Notes: generated from the letters alone by a model not told the origin. A DNA stretch of 64,000 bases from Streptomyces lichenis (GCF_023218175.1 NZ_JALPTH010000017.1:62001-126000); one strand, 5' to 3'. Counted from the first letter of the stretch, positions 33,493 through 42,467 are shown. Made by a program: numbers and translations.

Positions 33493-34338
33493 ATGCGACA
33501 GGTCACGCGCAAGGGCCTGACCCTCATCGCGGCCGCGGGCGGCGTGCTCGCCCTCGGCGGGGGTTACGCGCAGGCGCACGGCGGTGCCGGCGCCGAAGGT
33601 GCGGCGGCGAACTCCCCCGGCGTCGGCTCCGGCAACGCCGTCCAGGCGCCGGTGAGCGTCCCGGTGAACGCGTGCGGCAACTCCGTCAACGTGGTCGGCG
33701 CCCTCAACCCGTCCTTCGGGAACAAGTGCGTCAACCAGGGCAGCGGGGCGCACGCCGCCGGCACGACCAGCAACTCCCCGGGCGTCGCCTCCGGCAACAA
33801 CGTCCAGGCCCCGGTCACCGTCCCGGTCAACGCCTGCGGCAACAGCGTGAACGTGGTCGGCGGACTCAACCCGACCTTCGGCAACAAGTGCCAGAACGGC
33901 CACGCGGGCCACGAGCCGGGCAAGCCGGGCCACCCCGGCAACCCGGGAAATCCCGGCAACCCGGGCAACCCCGGCAACCCTGGGAACCCCGGCAATCCGG
34001 GGAACCCCGGGAACCCGGGCAACCCCGGCCAGCCTGGGAACCCCGGCAACCCCGGTGAGCCCGGCAACCCGGGGAACCCCGGCAACCCCGGAAACCCGGG
34101 TGAGCCCGGTAACCCCGGCACTCCGGGCAACCCCGGCACCCCCGGCAAGCCCCACACCCCCGGCACTCCGGACGAGCCGACCGGGCCCAGCACCCCGGAG
34201 ACCCCGACCGACACTCCGCAGAAGGACGACGAGCTGGCGCTCACCGGTGCCGCCCCGCTCGGGGCGATCATCCCCGCCGCCGGGGCGCTGCTGCTCGGTG
34301 GCGCGGTCCTCTACCGGCGCGCCCGCCGGGCCGCGTAA
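33493..34338 (+). CDS. chpC: Long, sortase-anchored chaplin with collagen-like stalk (ChpC-like)
   Basis: The 281-residue protein has a signal peptide (1-28) and two chaplin domains (about 38-80 and 93-133, each with the two Cys). A stalk of about 80 residues of Gly-Asn-Pro-type triplets (142-224) and a Pro/Thr-rich segment follow. The sortase signal LALTG (248-252), a hydrophobic helix (254-274) and RRARRAA complete the protein. LAxTG signals are used by class E sortases in Streptomyces, which attach long chaplins to peptidoglycan. The protein should display chaplin domains on the hyphal surface and help anchor fibrils. The stalk is longer and more regular than I recall for ChpA-C. The symbol follows synteny with chpH. 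Confidence 0.88.
   Translation: MRQVTRKGLTLIAAAGGVLALGGGYAQAHGGAGAEGAAANSPGVGSGNAVQAPVSVPVNACGNSVNVVGALNPSFGNKCVNQGSGAHAAGTTSNSPGVASGNNVQAPVTVPVNACGNSVNVVGGLNPTFGNKCQNGHAGHEPGKPGHPGNPGNPGNPGNPGNPGNPGNPGNPGNPGNPGQPGNPGNPGEPGNPGNPGNPGNPGEPGNPGTPGNPGTPGKPHTPGTPDEPTGPSTPETPTDTPQKDDELALTGAAPLGAIIPAAGALLLGGAVLYRRARRAA
33916..34164 (+). repeat. 9-bp repeat tract encoding Gly-Asn-Pro triplets
   Basis: The tract repeats variants of GGCAACCCC (Gly-Asn-Pro), with occasional Gln, Glu, Thr or Lys in place of Asn. Synonymous bases vary from unit to unit, so the protein repeat is kept while exact DNA repetition is broken. It lies wholly inside the long chaplin gene. Confidence 0.9.
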
Positions 34339-34435
34339 CCGCCGCACCCGGGCCACCGCGCTCGCGCTCCCGCGCCCGGCGCTCCCCACCGCGCGCCATG
34401 ACCGTCCGCGCGCCCGGCCCTGAGGGCCCGGCCAT

Positions 34436-34473
34436 GAAGCGGGGCGGCCCTGATCCCAGGGCCGCCCCGCTTC
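34436..34473. terminator. Bidirectional terminator between chpC and the DUF5703 gene
   Basis: GAAGCGGGGCGGCCCTG pairs over 17 bp with CAGGGCCGCCCCGCTTC around the loop ATCC. It lies between convergent genes ending at 34338 and 34562. Confidence 0.85.
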
Positions 34474-34561
34474 CGGTCTCCGGTCCTCGTCCGGGCCTCC
34501 TCCTGCGGGCCCGGTGTCCGCGTTCCCCCGGTTCGCTGTCCTCCCGGCTGCGGGTCCGGGG

Positions 34562-34750
34562 CTACCAGGTGGCCCGGACCTGGCGGATGATCCGCCGTCG
34601 CAGGCGGACCCGGCGGCTGCCGTCGCGCATCAGGCTCAGGCGGTCCAGCTCCCAGTGTCCGTACTCGGCATGGTCGGTGAGCAGACGGGTGGCGTCCTTG
34701 CGGGAGACCCCGCGAGGGACGTACACGTCGACGAATTCGTATTCCGGCAT
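34562..34750 (-). CDS. DUF5703-family small protein
   Basis: The 62-residue protein MPEYEFVDVYVPRGVSRKDA... ends in a strongly basic strand (SRRVRLRRRIIRQVRATW). It matches the small Streptomyces family DUF5703 as I remember it, found near chaplin genes. The compact alternation EYEFVDVYVP / GHWELDRLSL / RRVRLRRRI suggests a small alpha/beta fold. Function is unknown. It is divergent from the next gene, with starts about 50 bp apart. Confidence 0.75.
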   Translation of the reverse strand: MPEYEFVDVYVPRGVSRKDATRLLTDHAEYGHWELDRLSLMRDGSRRVRLRRRIIRQVRATW

Positions 34751-34797
34751 CGCATCTATTGTGCGGCCACCCGCCCGGTACGGATAGCGTCTGCACT

Positions 34798-35463
34798 ATG
34801 TCTGATGCTGCGCAGCCCACCGCTGCCGAGGTACGTGCCGCCGCCGAGGCGGTCAAGGCCGCACTGGACCGGCACCTGGAGGCGGTGGAGAACCGCACCG
34901 GTGAAGACGACCCGGCCGTCCACGCGGCCTTCAACGCCCTGGCCGCCGCGGCCGAGGCCTACGACGAGCGCCTCTACGACCGGTACGACGAGGTCACGCC
35001 CTTCGAGATCCCGGGCGTGGAGGACTCCCTGCCGCCCTACCAGGGCCCGACCGAGCCGAACGCGCTGACGGTGCTGATCCGGCGGGACTACGCGGTGGTC
35101 GAGCCGCAGAGACTGCTGGCGCAGGCGCAGCGCGTCGCCGACCTGGACCGGGGCGAGGACGAGGGCGCGGACGCCGTCGCCATGGTCGGCGTCAGCACCC
35201 ATGCCGCGCTGGGGGTGCTCTTCGGCGAGTTCGAGCCCGACGAGATCGCCTCCCGGCACGCCGAGTTCGGCTTGGAGGAGGGCGACTCCACGCTCTGGGT
35301 CGCCGCCGCGGACGAACTCCCCGAGCCGGGGGAGTGGCTGAGCACCCCGTTCGACCAGGCCGAACCGGGCCGGGTGATCTGCCGGTTCGACGTCAGCGCG
35401 GTCTTCGACGAGGACGACTTCCAGGACAGCCCCGGCCCGGCCCCCCGCCGCGACTCCGCCTGA
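34798..35463 (+). CDS. Acidic conserved hypothetical protein
   Basis: The 221-residue protein has no signal peptide. The N-terminal helix AEVRAAAEAVKAALDRHLEA continues into AFNALAAAAEAYDERLYDRY, followed by a mixed region and an acidic C-terminus (VFDEDDFQD). It resembles proteins annotated only as hypothetical in Streptomyces. The ATG at 34798 is chosen since the upstream codons overlap the promoter region shared with the DUF5703 gene. No enzyme motif is visible. Confidence 0.8.
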   Translation: MSDAAQPTAAEVRAAAEAVKAALDRHLEAVENRTGEDDPAVHAAFNALAAAAEAYDERLYDRYDEVTPFEIPGVEDSLPPYQGPTEPNALTVLIRRDYAVVEPQRLLAQAQRVADLDRGEDEGADAVAMVGVSTHAALGVLFGEFEPDEIASRHAEFGLEEGDSTLWVAAADELPEPGEWLSTPFDQAEPGRVICRFDVSAVFDEDDFQDSPGPAPRRDSA

Positions 35464-35583
35464 CCGCGCCCCCGCGACGGGGCCCCGGCCCCACCGCCCC
35501 ACCCGGCCCGCCGCCCCCATCCCGGGGACGGCGGGCCGAGTCCTGCCCCCGGGAGCCGGTGGGCGGGCCGGCCGGGGTGGGCG

Positions 35584-38028
35584 TCAGTCGTCGGCCGCCG
35601 GAGCGAGCAGACGGGTCAGCAGTTCGGTGAGCCGGGTGGTGCGGGGGCGGGGGAGGACCTCGGCGACCGCTCGGGGGAGGGCCTGGTCCACGCCGTGGAC
35701 GACCGAGAGGTGCCGCTCGCCGCGGCCGAAGGCGGTGTAGACCCAGGCCCGGTCCAGCCCCGGGGCGGCGTCCCCCGGGAGGACCACCACGGTGGCCGGC
35801 CAGCGCGTCCCGGCGGCCTGGTGGGCGGTCAGCGCCCAGCCGTGCCGGACCGAGGACTCCACGGCGTCCTTGGGGACGACTGTCCGGCCGGTCTCCCCGC
35901 AGTCCAGACGCAGCCCCTCCGCGTCCGCCGAGACCACCGTGCCCGGCACGGTCCGGCCCGGCGCGGGGGCGTACGCCACCCGGTCGCCCGGGTCGAACCC
36001 GCCGAACCGTCCGGGGCCCGGGTTGAGCCGCTCCTTCAACGCCGCGTTCAGCGCCCGGGTGCCGGCCGAACCGCCGTGCCCGACCGTGATCACCTGGGTG
36101 TGCCCGGCCGGCACACCGATCGCCCGGGGCACCGAGTCCGCCACCAGCTGCACCGTGCGGTGGACGGCCTCCCCGGCGTCCCGCACCGGGACGATCACCA
36201 CCTCCTTGCCCGGAGCGTCCACCTGGTTCAGCTCGCCGACCCCGATCCCGGAGACCAGCTCGCCGATCGGGCCCTGGTCGGGGAGGCGGGAGGCGGCCTT
36301 GGGGCACACCCCGGCCGCGAGCACATCCGCGAAGACCCGGCCCGCGCCCGCCGACCACAGCTCGCCGGGGTCACCGCTCAGCACCAGCCGGCAGCCGTCC
36401 GGCAACGCCTCCACCAGCATCGCGGCCGTCTCCACGTCCAGCCGCGGGGCGTCCAGCACCACCAGCAGGTCCAGCGCCAGCGCCCCCTCCTCGTCCCGGC
36501 CGGGGCCGGCCGCACCGGAGAGCAGCCCGGCCACCGTCACCCGGGCCGCGCCCGCCTCGCCGGAGCCCTCACCGGGACCGTCACCGGGGCCGCCGCCGGG
36601 GCCGCCGCCGGGACGCGGGGTCCGTCGGACGCCGTCGCCCGTGTACGCGGCCACCGCCGCCCGCAGCCCGCGGTCGTGCGCCGCGTCGGCCAGGGCCACC
36701 GGCTCCCGGCGGGCCTCCTCGCCGCCGGTGTGCAGCACGAGCCCGTGCTCGGCGAGCGGACCCGCCAGCTCGGCCGGGCGCAGCTCGCGCCAGCGCTCCT
36801 CCGGGGCGGTGCGGGCGATCCGGGCCAGCCCGTCGGCCAGGCTCTCCTCCGCCATCGCGTAGCGGTCGAGTCCGAGCAGGACCCGCCCCGGGGCGCGTCC
36901 GCCCTCGTCCTGTCCGGCCTCCGCCGCCTCCTCGCCCTCCGGCTCAGGATCCTCCTCGTGCTCGCCGTCCGCCCCCTCGCGGAAGACCAGCACCGCGCCC
37001 TCGGCCACGGTGTGCCGCACCGCCTCGTCCGGGTCGGGCACGCCCCGCTCGGCCAGCGCCGCCCGCACCTCGTCCGCGTCCACGGCGGTGTGCCCGCGCT
37101 CGGCGGCCTGCTGGAGCAGCCAGCCGGTGAGCGCCACCGCACGGCGGCCGTCGTCCGGGCCGCACTCGGCACCGAGCAGCGCCCGGGCGAAGCCGTCCGC
37201 CTGCTCGGGCCGGACCCCCGGCACCGCCAGCAGCCGCCAGGGGTCCTCCCGCAGGGCGTCCGCCGCCGTCTCCCCAAGCGCCTCGACCACCCGGGCGGCG
37301 AGTGCCTCGGGGGCCCCGCCCTCGGCCAGCACCGACCGCACCGCGGCCACCGCCTCCGGGCTGGCGGCGCGCCGGGCCTCCTGCCGCCGCCGCTCGGGCG
37401 CGGAGGCCGTGCGTACCGGCTCGGGGGCCACCGGCCGGGGCGCGGGCCTGCGCTGCGGGGCCGCGGGGGAGTCGTACAGGGCCGCCCCCGGCTTCTCACC
37501 GCTCTCCACCGCGCGCACCGCGGCCAGCAGATCGGCCGCGGAGCCGCTGAGCTTCCCGCCCGCCTGGAGCGGACCGTCCTTGGCCGCCTTGCGCTCCTCG
37601 ATCCTGGCCCGCAGCTCCCGCTGGGCCGCCAGCTCCGCCTGCGCCTCCGACAACTCCCCGCCCGAGCCACCCGAAGCGTCCGAGCCGCCCGAGCCGCCCG
37701 AGGCGTCCGAGCCATCCGAAGCGTCCGGCTCCTTCCCGCCGGACCCCGCCTCGGCCGAGGCCGGTGCCTCCGAGGCCGGTGCCTCCGAGACTGGTGCCTC
37801 CGAGGCCGGCTCCCCTCGCCGCTCCGGACCGGCTTCCGGCTCCGGACCGTCCGCCGACTCCAGCCCCGGACCGTCCGCCGACTCCGGACCGTCCGCCGAC
37901 TCCCGCTCCGGCTGCGGCCCGGGCTCGGCGGGTGCGGCCTGCTCGGCCACGGCCTGCTCCTCCTCCGCGGGCTCGTCGTCGCTGTCGCTCGGGTGGCCGG
38001 GGGTCTCCCCCCGGGGAAGGGCGGTCAC
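35584..38028 (-). CDS. RecD2-like helix-hairpin-helix protein with degenerate helicase motifs
   Basis: The 814-residue protein has a long disordered acidic N-terminus (1-220, repeats such as ESADGP and SEAPA). A helix-hairpin-helix region follows (257-290, DPWRLLAVPGVRPEQADGFA), and then a RecD2-type C-terminal half. Traces of helicase motifs are LDLLVVLDAPRLD (motif II, usual DE lost), CRLVLSGDPGELWSAG (motif III), ALTAHQAAGTRWPATVVVL and WVYTAFGRGERHL (late motifs). No Walker A (GxGKT) is present; the expected region is Gly/Pro-rich linker (473-490). It probably binds DNA without unwinding it. The GTG start overlaps the AKR stop (GTGA), so translation is coupled to that gene. Confidence 0.8.
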   Translation of the reverse strand: MTALPRGETPGHPSDSDDEPAEEEQAVAEQAAPAEPGPQPERESADGPESADGPGLESADGPEPEAGPERRGEPASEAPVSEAPASEAPASAEAGSGGKEPDASDGSDASGGSGGSDASGGSGGELSEAQAELAAQRELRARIEERKAAKDGPLQAGGKLSGSAADLLAAVRAVESGEKPGAALYDSPAAPQRRPAPRPVAPEPVRTASAPERRRQEARRAASPEAVAAVRSVLAEGGAPEALAARVVEALGETAADALREDPWRLLAVPGVRPEQADGFARALLGAECGPDDGRRAVALTGWLLQQAAERGHTAVDADEVRAALAERGVPDPDEAVRHTVAEGAVLVFREGADGEHEEDPEPEGEEAAEAGQDEGGRAPGRVLLGLDRYAMAEESLADGLARIARTAPEERWRELRPAELAGPLAEHGLVLHTGGEEARREPVALADAAHDRGLRAAVAAYTGDGVRRTPRPGGGPGGGPGDGPGEGSGEAGAARVTVAGLLSGAAGPGRDEEGALALDLLVVLDAPRLDVETAAMLVEALPDGCRLVLSGDPGELWSAGAGRVFADVLAAGVCPKAASRLPDQGPIGELVSGIGVGELNQVDAPGKEVVIVPVRDAGEAVHRTVQLVADSVPRAIGVPAGHTQVITVGHGGSAGTRALNAALKERLNPGPGRFGGFDPGDRVAYAPAPGRTVPGTVVSADAEGLRLDCGETGRTVVPKDAVESSVRHGWALTAHQAAGTRWPATVVVLPGDAAPGLDRAWVYTAFGRGERHLSVVHGVDQALPRAVAEVLPRPRTTRLTELLTRLLAPAADD

Positions 38029-39008
38029 AGGGTGCTCCAGTCCTGGTCGGGGTAGCGGTGCACGGGGGCCGAGACATCGTCCAGCGCCCGTCTGATCTCG
38101 TCAGGAAGACTAAGGGCCTCCACTGACAGCGCCGCCGTGAGCTGCCGCGCGTCGCGGGCGCCGACGATCGGGGCGGTCACCCCGGGCCGGTCCCGTACCC
38201 AGGCCAGGGCCACCTGGAGCGGGGTCGCCGCCAGTCCGTCCGCCGCGATGGCCACCGCCTCCACCACCCGGGCGGCGTCCTCGTCCAGATAGGGCTCGAC
38301 AAAGGCCGCCAGCCGCTCCGAGGCGCCGCGCGAGTCGGCCGGGACGCCCTGGCGGTACTTGCCGGTCAGCACCCCGCGGCCCAGCGGGGAGGACGGCAGC
38401 AGCCCGACGCCCAGGTCCCGGGCGGCGGGCAGCACTTCCCGCTCCACGCCCCGCTGGAGCAGCGAGTACTCCATCTGGGTGCTGGCCAGCCGGGCCCGGC
38501 CGCCGGCCCCGGCGAGCTGCCAGGTCGCGGCCTTCGCCAGCTGCCAGCCGCAGTAGTTCGACACCCCCACATAGCGGGCCCGCCCGCTGCTGACCGCGAT
38601 GTCCAGCGCCTGGAGGGTCTCCTCCAGCGGGGTGTCCGGGTCGAAGGCGTGCACCTGCCACAGGTCCACGTAGTCGGTGGCCAGCCGGGCCAGCGAGGCG
38701 TCCAGCGCCGCCAGCAGATGCCCGCGCGACCCGTCGAACCGGCGGTACGGGTCGGCCACGCTGCCGGCCTTGGTCGCTATGACCAGCTCATGGCGGGGGA
38801 TCAGCCGCTCCACGAGCTGCCCGAGCAGGTACTCGGCCTCGCCGCCGCCGTACACGTCCGCGGTGTCGATCAGCGTGCCGCCCGCCTCCCAGAACGCCTT
38901 CAGCTGGTCGGCGGCGTCGTGCTCGCCGGTGTCCCGGCCCCAGGTGAGGGTCCCGAGCCCGATCCGGGACACACGCAGGCCGGTCCGGCCCAGATGCCTC
39001 TGCTCCAT
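38025..39008 (-). CDS. Aldo/keto reductase
   Basis: The 327-residue protein begins MEQRHLGRTGLRVSRIGLGT. It has the catalytic residues in LIDTADVYGGGEAEYLLGQ (Asp, Tyr), LVIATKAG (Lys) and YVDLWQVHAFDPDTPLEETL (His), plus the NADPH-binding end PIVGARDARQL. It should reduce an aldehyde or ketone with NADPH. The start is the ATG at 39008. Its stop overlaps the start of the RecD2-like gene, an unusual operon partner. The 219 bp to the next start hold only the F420 gene's promoter region. Confidence 0.93.
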   Translation of the reverse strand: MEQRHLGRTGLRVSRIGLGTLTWGRDTGEHDAADQLKAFWEAGGTLIDTADVYGGGEAEYLLGQLVERLIPRHELVIATKAGSVADPYRRFDGSRGHLLAALDASLARLATDYVDLWQVHAFDPDTPLEETLQALDIAVSSGRARYVGVSNYCGWQLAKAATWQLAGAGGRARLASTQMEYSLLQRGVEREVLPAARDLGVGLLPSSPLGRGVLTGKYRQGVPADSRGASERLAAFVEPYLDEDAARVVEAVAIAADGLAATPLQVALAWVRDRPGVTAPIVGARDARQLTAALSVEALSLPDEIRRALDDVSAPVHRYPDQDWSTL

Positions 39009-39192
39009 GGCGGCGAGATTACTGGCCAGAGGCGTACGGGCAGAGAGGCTGTGGACAACCGTGGGAGGAGACCGCCGCACCTTCGAGTGAGGCGCCTGTC
39101 CACCGGCGACGTTCCCCGGCCCCGGGGCCGGGCTGGCGGACCCGCCCCCTGACGGGACGGGGAGGGGCGCGCTAGGCTCCGCCCCCAGGACG

Positions 39193-39206
39193 TTACTGGT
39201 CAGTAA
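39193..39206. promoter_or_regulatory. 14-bp palindrome TTACTGGTCAGTAA upstream of the LLM oxidoreductase
   Basis: TTACTG and CAGTAA are perfect inverted arms with GT in the centre, 22 bp before the ATG. This is a TetR-type operator in shape and position, different in sequence from the two sites of the SDR/ACAD regulon. No regulator gene is adjacent, so the binding protein must be encoded elsewhere. Confidence 0.5.
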
Positions 39207-39227
39207 ACGGTGTGTAAGGGGACCTGT

Positions 39228-40280
39228 ATGCGGCTCGGCATCAACCTCGGCTACTGGGGCGCGGGCATGGACGGCGACAACCTCGCCGTCGCACAGGAGG
39301 CGGACCGCCTCGGGTACGACGTGTGCTGGGCCGCCGAGGCGTACGGCTCGGACGCGCCGACCGTGCTCTCCTGGGTCGCGGCCCAGACCGAGAACATCGA
39401 CATCGGCTCCGCGATCATGCAGATCCCGGCCCGCCAGCCCGCGATGACGGCCATGACCGCGGCCACCCTGGACTCGCTCTCCGGCGGCCGCTTCCGCCTC
39501 GGCCTCGGCGTCTCCGGACCGCAGGTCTCCGAAGGCTGGTACGGAGTGAAGTTCGACAAGCCGCTGGCCCGCACCCGCGAGTACGTGGAGATCGTGCGCA
39601 AGGCGATGGCCCGGGAGCGGCTCACCCACGAGGGCGAGCACTGGACGCTGCCGCTGCCCGGCGGCCCGGGCAAGCCCATCAAGCTCACCGTGCACCCGCA
39701 GCGCGAGCACATCCCGCTCTACATCGCGGCGATCGGCCCCAAGAACCTGGAGCAGACCGGCGAGATCGCCGACGGCGCGCTGCTGATCTTCCCCTCCGCC
39801 GAGCATCTGGAGGAGACCGCCCTGCGCCCGCTGCGGGCCGGGCGGGAGAAGGCCGGCAAGACCATGGACGGCTTCGATGTGGTGCCCACCGTGCCGCTGG
39901 CCGTGGGCGACGACGTCACCGGCCTCGCCGACATGTTCCGCCCGTACACCGCGCTGTACGTCGGCGGGATGGGCAGCCGGAAGCAGAACTTCTACAACCA
40001 GCTCGCCCGGCGGATGGGGTACGAGAAGGAGGCCGCCGAGATCCAGGAGAAGTACCTCGGCGGCGACAAGGCCGGTGCGGCGGCCGCCGTACCGCACTCG
40101 CTGATCGACCAGACCACCCTGCTGGGCTCGGTGGAGCGGATCGCCGAGAAGATGGCCGCCTACGCGGAGGCCGGGGTCACCACGCTGACCCTCGCCCCGG
40201 CCGGCTTCACCCTGGAGGAGCGGATCGCCGCCCTCCGCGCCGGTACCGAGGCCCTGGAGCACGCCGGGCTGGTGGACTGA
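39228..40280 (+). CDS. LLM-class F420-dependent oxidoreductase
   Basis: The 350-residue protein is a luciferase-like TIM barrel. It opens MRLGINLGYWGAGMDGDNLA and has VCWAAEAYGSDAPTVLSWVA, the F420-binding LDSLSGGRFRLGLGVSGPQV and IPLYIAAIGPKNLEQTGEIA. The form is close to the actinobacterial 'LLM class F420-dependent' group of about 350 residues. It transfers hydride between reduced F420 and an unknown substrate. A TetR-type palindrome lies over its promoter and a hairpin follows the stop, so it is a single-gene unit. Confidence 0.92.
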   Translation: MRLGINLGYWGAGMDGDNLAVAQEADRLGYDVCWAAEAYGSDAPTVLSWVAAQTENIDIGSAIMQIPARQPAMTAMTAATLDSLSGGRFRLGLGVSGPQVSEGWYGVKFDKPLARTREYVEIVRKAMARERLTHEGEHWTLPLPGGPGKPIKLTVHPQREHIPLYIAAIGPKNLEQTGEIADGALLIFPSAEHLEETALRPLRAGREKAGKTMDGFDVVPTVPLAVGDDVTGLADMFRPYTALYVGGMGSRKQNFYNQLARRMGYEKEAAEIQEKYLGGDKAGAAAAVPHSLIDQTTLLGSVERIAEKMAAYAEAGVTTLTLAPAGFTLEERIAALRAGTEALEHAGLVD

Positions 40281-40292
40281 GGGCAGGAAGAA

Positions 40293-40327
40293 GCCCCGGG
40301 GCGCGTGAGACGTGACGGCCCCGGGGC
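40293..40327 (+). terminator. Hairpin after the LLM oxidoreductase gene
   Basis: Two copies of GCCCCGGGGC, itself self-complementary, pair over 10 bp with a 15-nt loop, 12 bp after the stop. The following 40328-40640 is GC-rich with no gene I can support. Confidence 0.6.
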
Positions 40328-40649
40328 CGCACCCGGCCGGCCGGACGCGCGCGACAAAGCCGGAGACGCGGCACAGCCGGAGACGCGCGAGGCAGGCGCG
40401 GAGCCCGGACAGGTCTGCGGCCGTGGTGGGGGCTCGGGGTCATCCCCGCCACGGCCGTCGTGCTGCACAACGCCCCACCGGCCCCGGGGTTACGCAACCG
40501 CGCAGAGCCGATCGGCGCACTCCCGCGCCCGTCCTCGTTGCTTCACCTCCCGCACGGCATGCCGCCCGCCTCCGACGGAGACGGATGGAAGCACGCAAGG
40601 AGACCGGGAAGCCCGGCGGTCCGGGCGTGCGCGTACGGAGGTGGCACCT

Positions 40650-41453
40650 ATGCTGTCGGCCCGAAGCCTGTTCCAGGAGATCCTGGACCACGACGAGTCC
40701 TACCGGCTGTTCTGCTCCATCGCGGCCAGCGGGGAGGCCCAGGGCGGCTGGGAGAACGGGCGGATCGCCGCCCTCGTCCCCGAGGGACTGCGGGAGCTGG
40801 CCCCCAAGATCGCCCGGCACGGCGCGGACGAGGACAAGCACGGCCGGATCTTCCAGGGACTGCTGCGCAAGCGGAGCCTCAAGCCGGCCCCCGTCCCGGC
40901 GGCCACCGACTACACCATGCTGCTGGAGCGGCGCGGCATCGGCCTCACCCACGACAAGCTGCGCCGGGACCAGCCGCTGACCGAGCGGGACATCGTGGTC
41001 TACCTGTGCCACAGCCGGGTCACCGAGCAGCGCGCCGCCGACCAGATGGCGATGCTGGTCCGCCACTTCGGCGACCACCCCGAGGTGGGCAAGGCGATCC
41101 GGATGATCAGCCACGACGAGGGCAACCACCTCGCCTACTGCCACGAGGAGCTGCTAAGGCTGGCCCGCGCCGGGCACGGCCGGTTCATCCTGCGCACCCT
41201 GCGCGAGTCCGCCCTCGCGGAGACCGCCGTCCACCGGGACGTGAGCCTCGCCGTCATGGCGCACATGGGCCGCATCCTGCGCTGGCCCAAGGCCAAGTCG
41301 GCGCTGCTCGCCGCCGGCATCCACGCCCTGTACGGCTACGAGCGGGCCGGCGGCTGGCGGCGGATGACCGAGCTGCGGACGCCGGAGCGCCGCGACGCCC
41401 TCGGCGGCCCGGCGGAGCCCGAGTCCGCGCCCGCGCCCGCCCCCGCGTACTGA
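40650..41453 (+). CDS. Ferritin-like diiron protein
   Basis: The 267-residue protein is mainly helical and carries carboxylate/His pairs of a ferritin-like four-helix bundle. The pairs are HGADEDKHGRIF in an early helix, RVTEQRAADQMA in the middle and SHDEGNHLAYCHEELLR later. Streptomyces homologues are annotated as ferritin-like domain proteins without known function. GGAGG is 8 nt before the ATG at 40650. The C-terminal Pro/Ala tail (ESAPAPAPAPAY) is probably disordered. It converges on corA. Confidence 0.8.
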   Translation: MLSARSLFQEILDHDESYRLFCSIAASGEAQGGWENGRIAALVPEGLRELAPKIARHGADEDKHGRIFQGLLRKRSLKPAPVPAATDYTMLLERRGIGLTHDKLRRDQPLTERDIVVYLCHSRVTEQRAADQMAMLVRHFGDHPEVGKAIRMISHDEGNHLAYCHEELLRLARAGHGRFILRTLRESALAETAVHRDVSLAVMAHMGRILRWPKAKSALLAAGIHALYGYERAGGWRRMTELRTPERRDALGGPAEPESAPAPAPAY

Positions 41454-41480
41454 ACCCGCGTACTGAAACCGGGGCCGGGG

Positions 41481-42467
41481 TCAGAGCCAGCCGCGCCGCT
41501 TGAACAGCCGGTGCAGGCCGATCATCGCCCCCACCATCAGCAGCACCACCGCCGGGTAGCCCCACTCCTCCTTCAGCTCCGGCATGAACTCGAAGTTCAT
41601 GCCGTAGACCCCGGCCACCATGGTGGGCACCGCCGCCATCGCCGCCCAGGCCGAGATCTTGCGCATGTCGTCGTTCTGCCGCACGCCCATCTGCGCGAGA
41701 TGCGCCGACAGGATGTCCGAAAGCAGCCGGTCCAGCCCCTCCACCTGCTCGGTCGCCCGGGTCAGGTGGTCGGCCACGTCCCGGAAGAACGGCTGCGCCT
41801 CCTCGCTGACGAACGGCACCCCGCCGCTCGCCAGCCGGGCCGTCGGGCCGGACAGCGGATTGGTGGCCCGGCGGAACTCCAGCACCTGCCGCTTGAAGGT
41901 GTAGATCCGCGCCGCGGTGTTCTTGGCGTCCCCGCCGGTCGGCTGGAACACCTCGGTCTCCAGCTCCTCCAGGTCCACCTGGAGCTCGCCCGCCACATCG
42001 ATGTAGTGGTCCACCACCGCGTCGCTGATCGCGTACAGCACCGCCGTCGGCCCCTGCCGCAGCACGTCCCGCTCCCGCTCCAGCCGGTCCCGCACCGCCG
42101 CCAGCGGGGCGCCCGCGCCGTGCCGCACGGTCACCACGAAGGAGTCGCCGACGAACACCATCAGCTCCCCGGTGGACACGGTGTCGCTCTCCGGCTCGTA
42201 CACCACCGGCTTCAGCACCATGAACAGCGAGTCGTCGTACACCTCCAGCTTGGGCCGCTGATGCGCCTTCAGCGCGTCCTCCACGGCCAGCGGATGCAGC
42301 CCGAACTCCTCGGTGACGTGCGTGAACTCCTTCTCCGTCGGTTCGTGCAGCCCGATCCAGAGGAAGGTGTCGCCGCCGGACGCCCGGGCCGCGTCCAGCG
42401 CGTCGGAGAAGTCGTCCGAACCCTCGGTGCGGTGGCCGTCCTGGTAGACGGCGCAGTCGACGATCAC
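41481..42467 (-). CDS. corA: CorA-family magnesium/cobalt transporter
   Basis: The 328-residue protein has a soluble N-terminal domain and two C-terminal transmembrane helices with the diagnostic VYGMNFEFMPEL loop. The sequence ends with a positive tail (HRLFKRRGWL). The pentameric CorA channel imports Mg2+. A GTG at 42467 is chosen because homology (VIVDCAVYQDG) starts there and a GGAGGGAGA lies upstream; a more distant start would extend into the promoter region. It is divergent from the histidine phosphatase gene. Confidence 0.9.
   Translation of the reverse strand: MIVDCAVYQDGHRTEGSDDFSDALDAARASGGDTFLWIGLHEPTEKEFTHVTEEFGLHPLAVEDALKAHQRPKLEVYDDSLFMVLKPVVYEPESDTVSTGELMVFVGDSFVVTVRHGAGAPLAAVRDRLERERDVLRQGPTAVLYAISDAVVDHYIDVAGELQVDLEELETEVFQPTGGDAKNTAARIYTFKRQVLEFRRATNPLSGPTARLASGGVPFVSEEAQPFFRDVADHLTRATEQVEGLDRLLSDILSAHLAQMGVRQNDDMRKISAWAAMAAVPTMVAGVYGMNFEFMPELKEEWGYPAVVLLMVGAMIGLHRLFKRRGWL

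Noticed and set aside
33916..34164. Possible CRISPR-like array from regular repeats
   Set aside because: The 9-bp repeats are codon triplets in frame inside the chaplin gene and there are no spacers.
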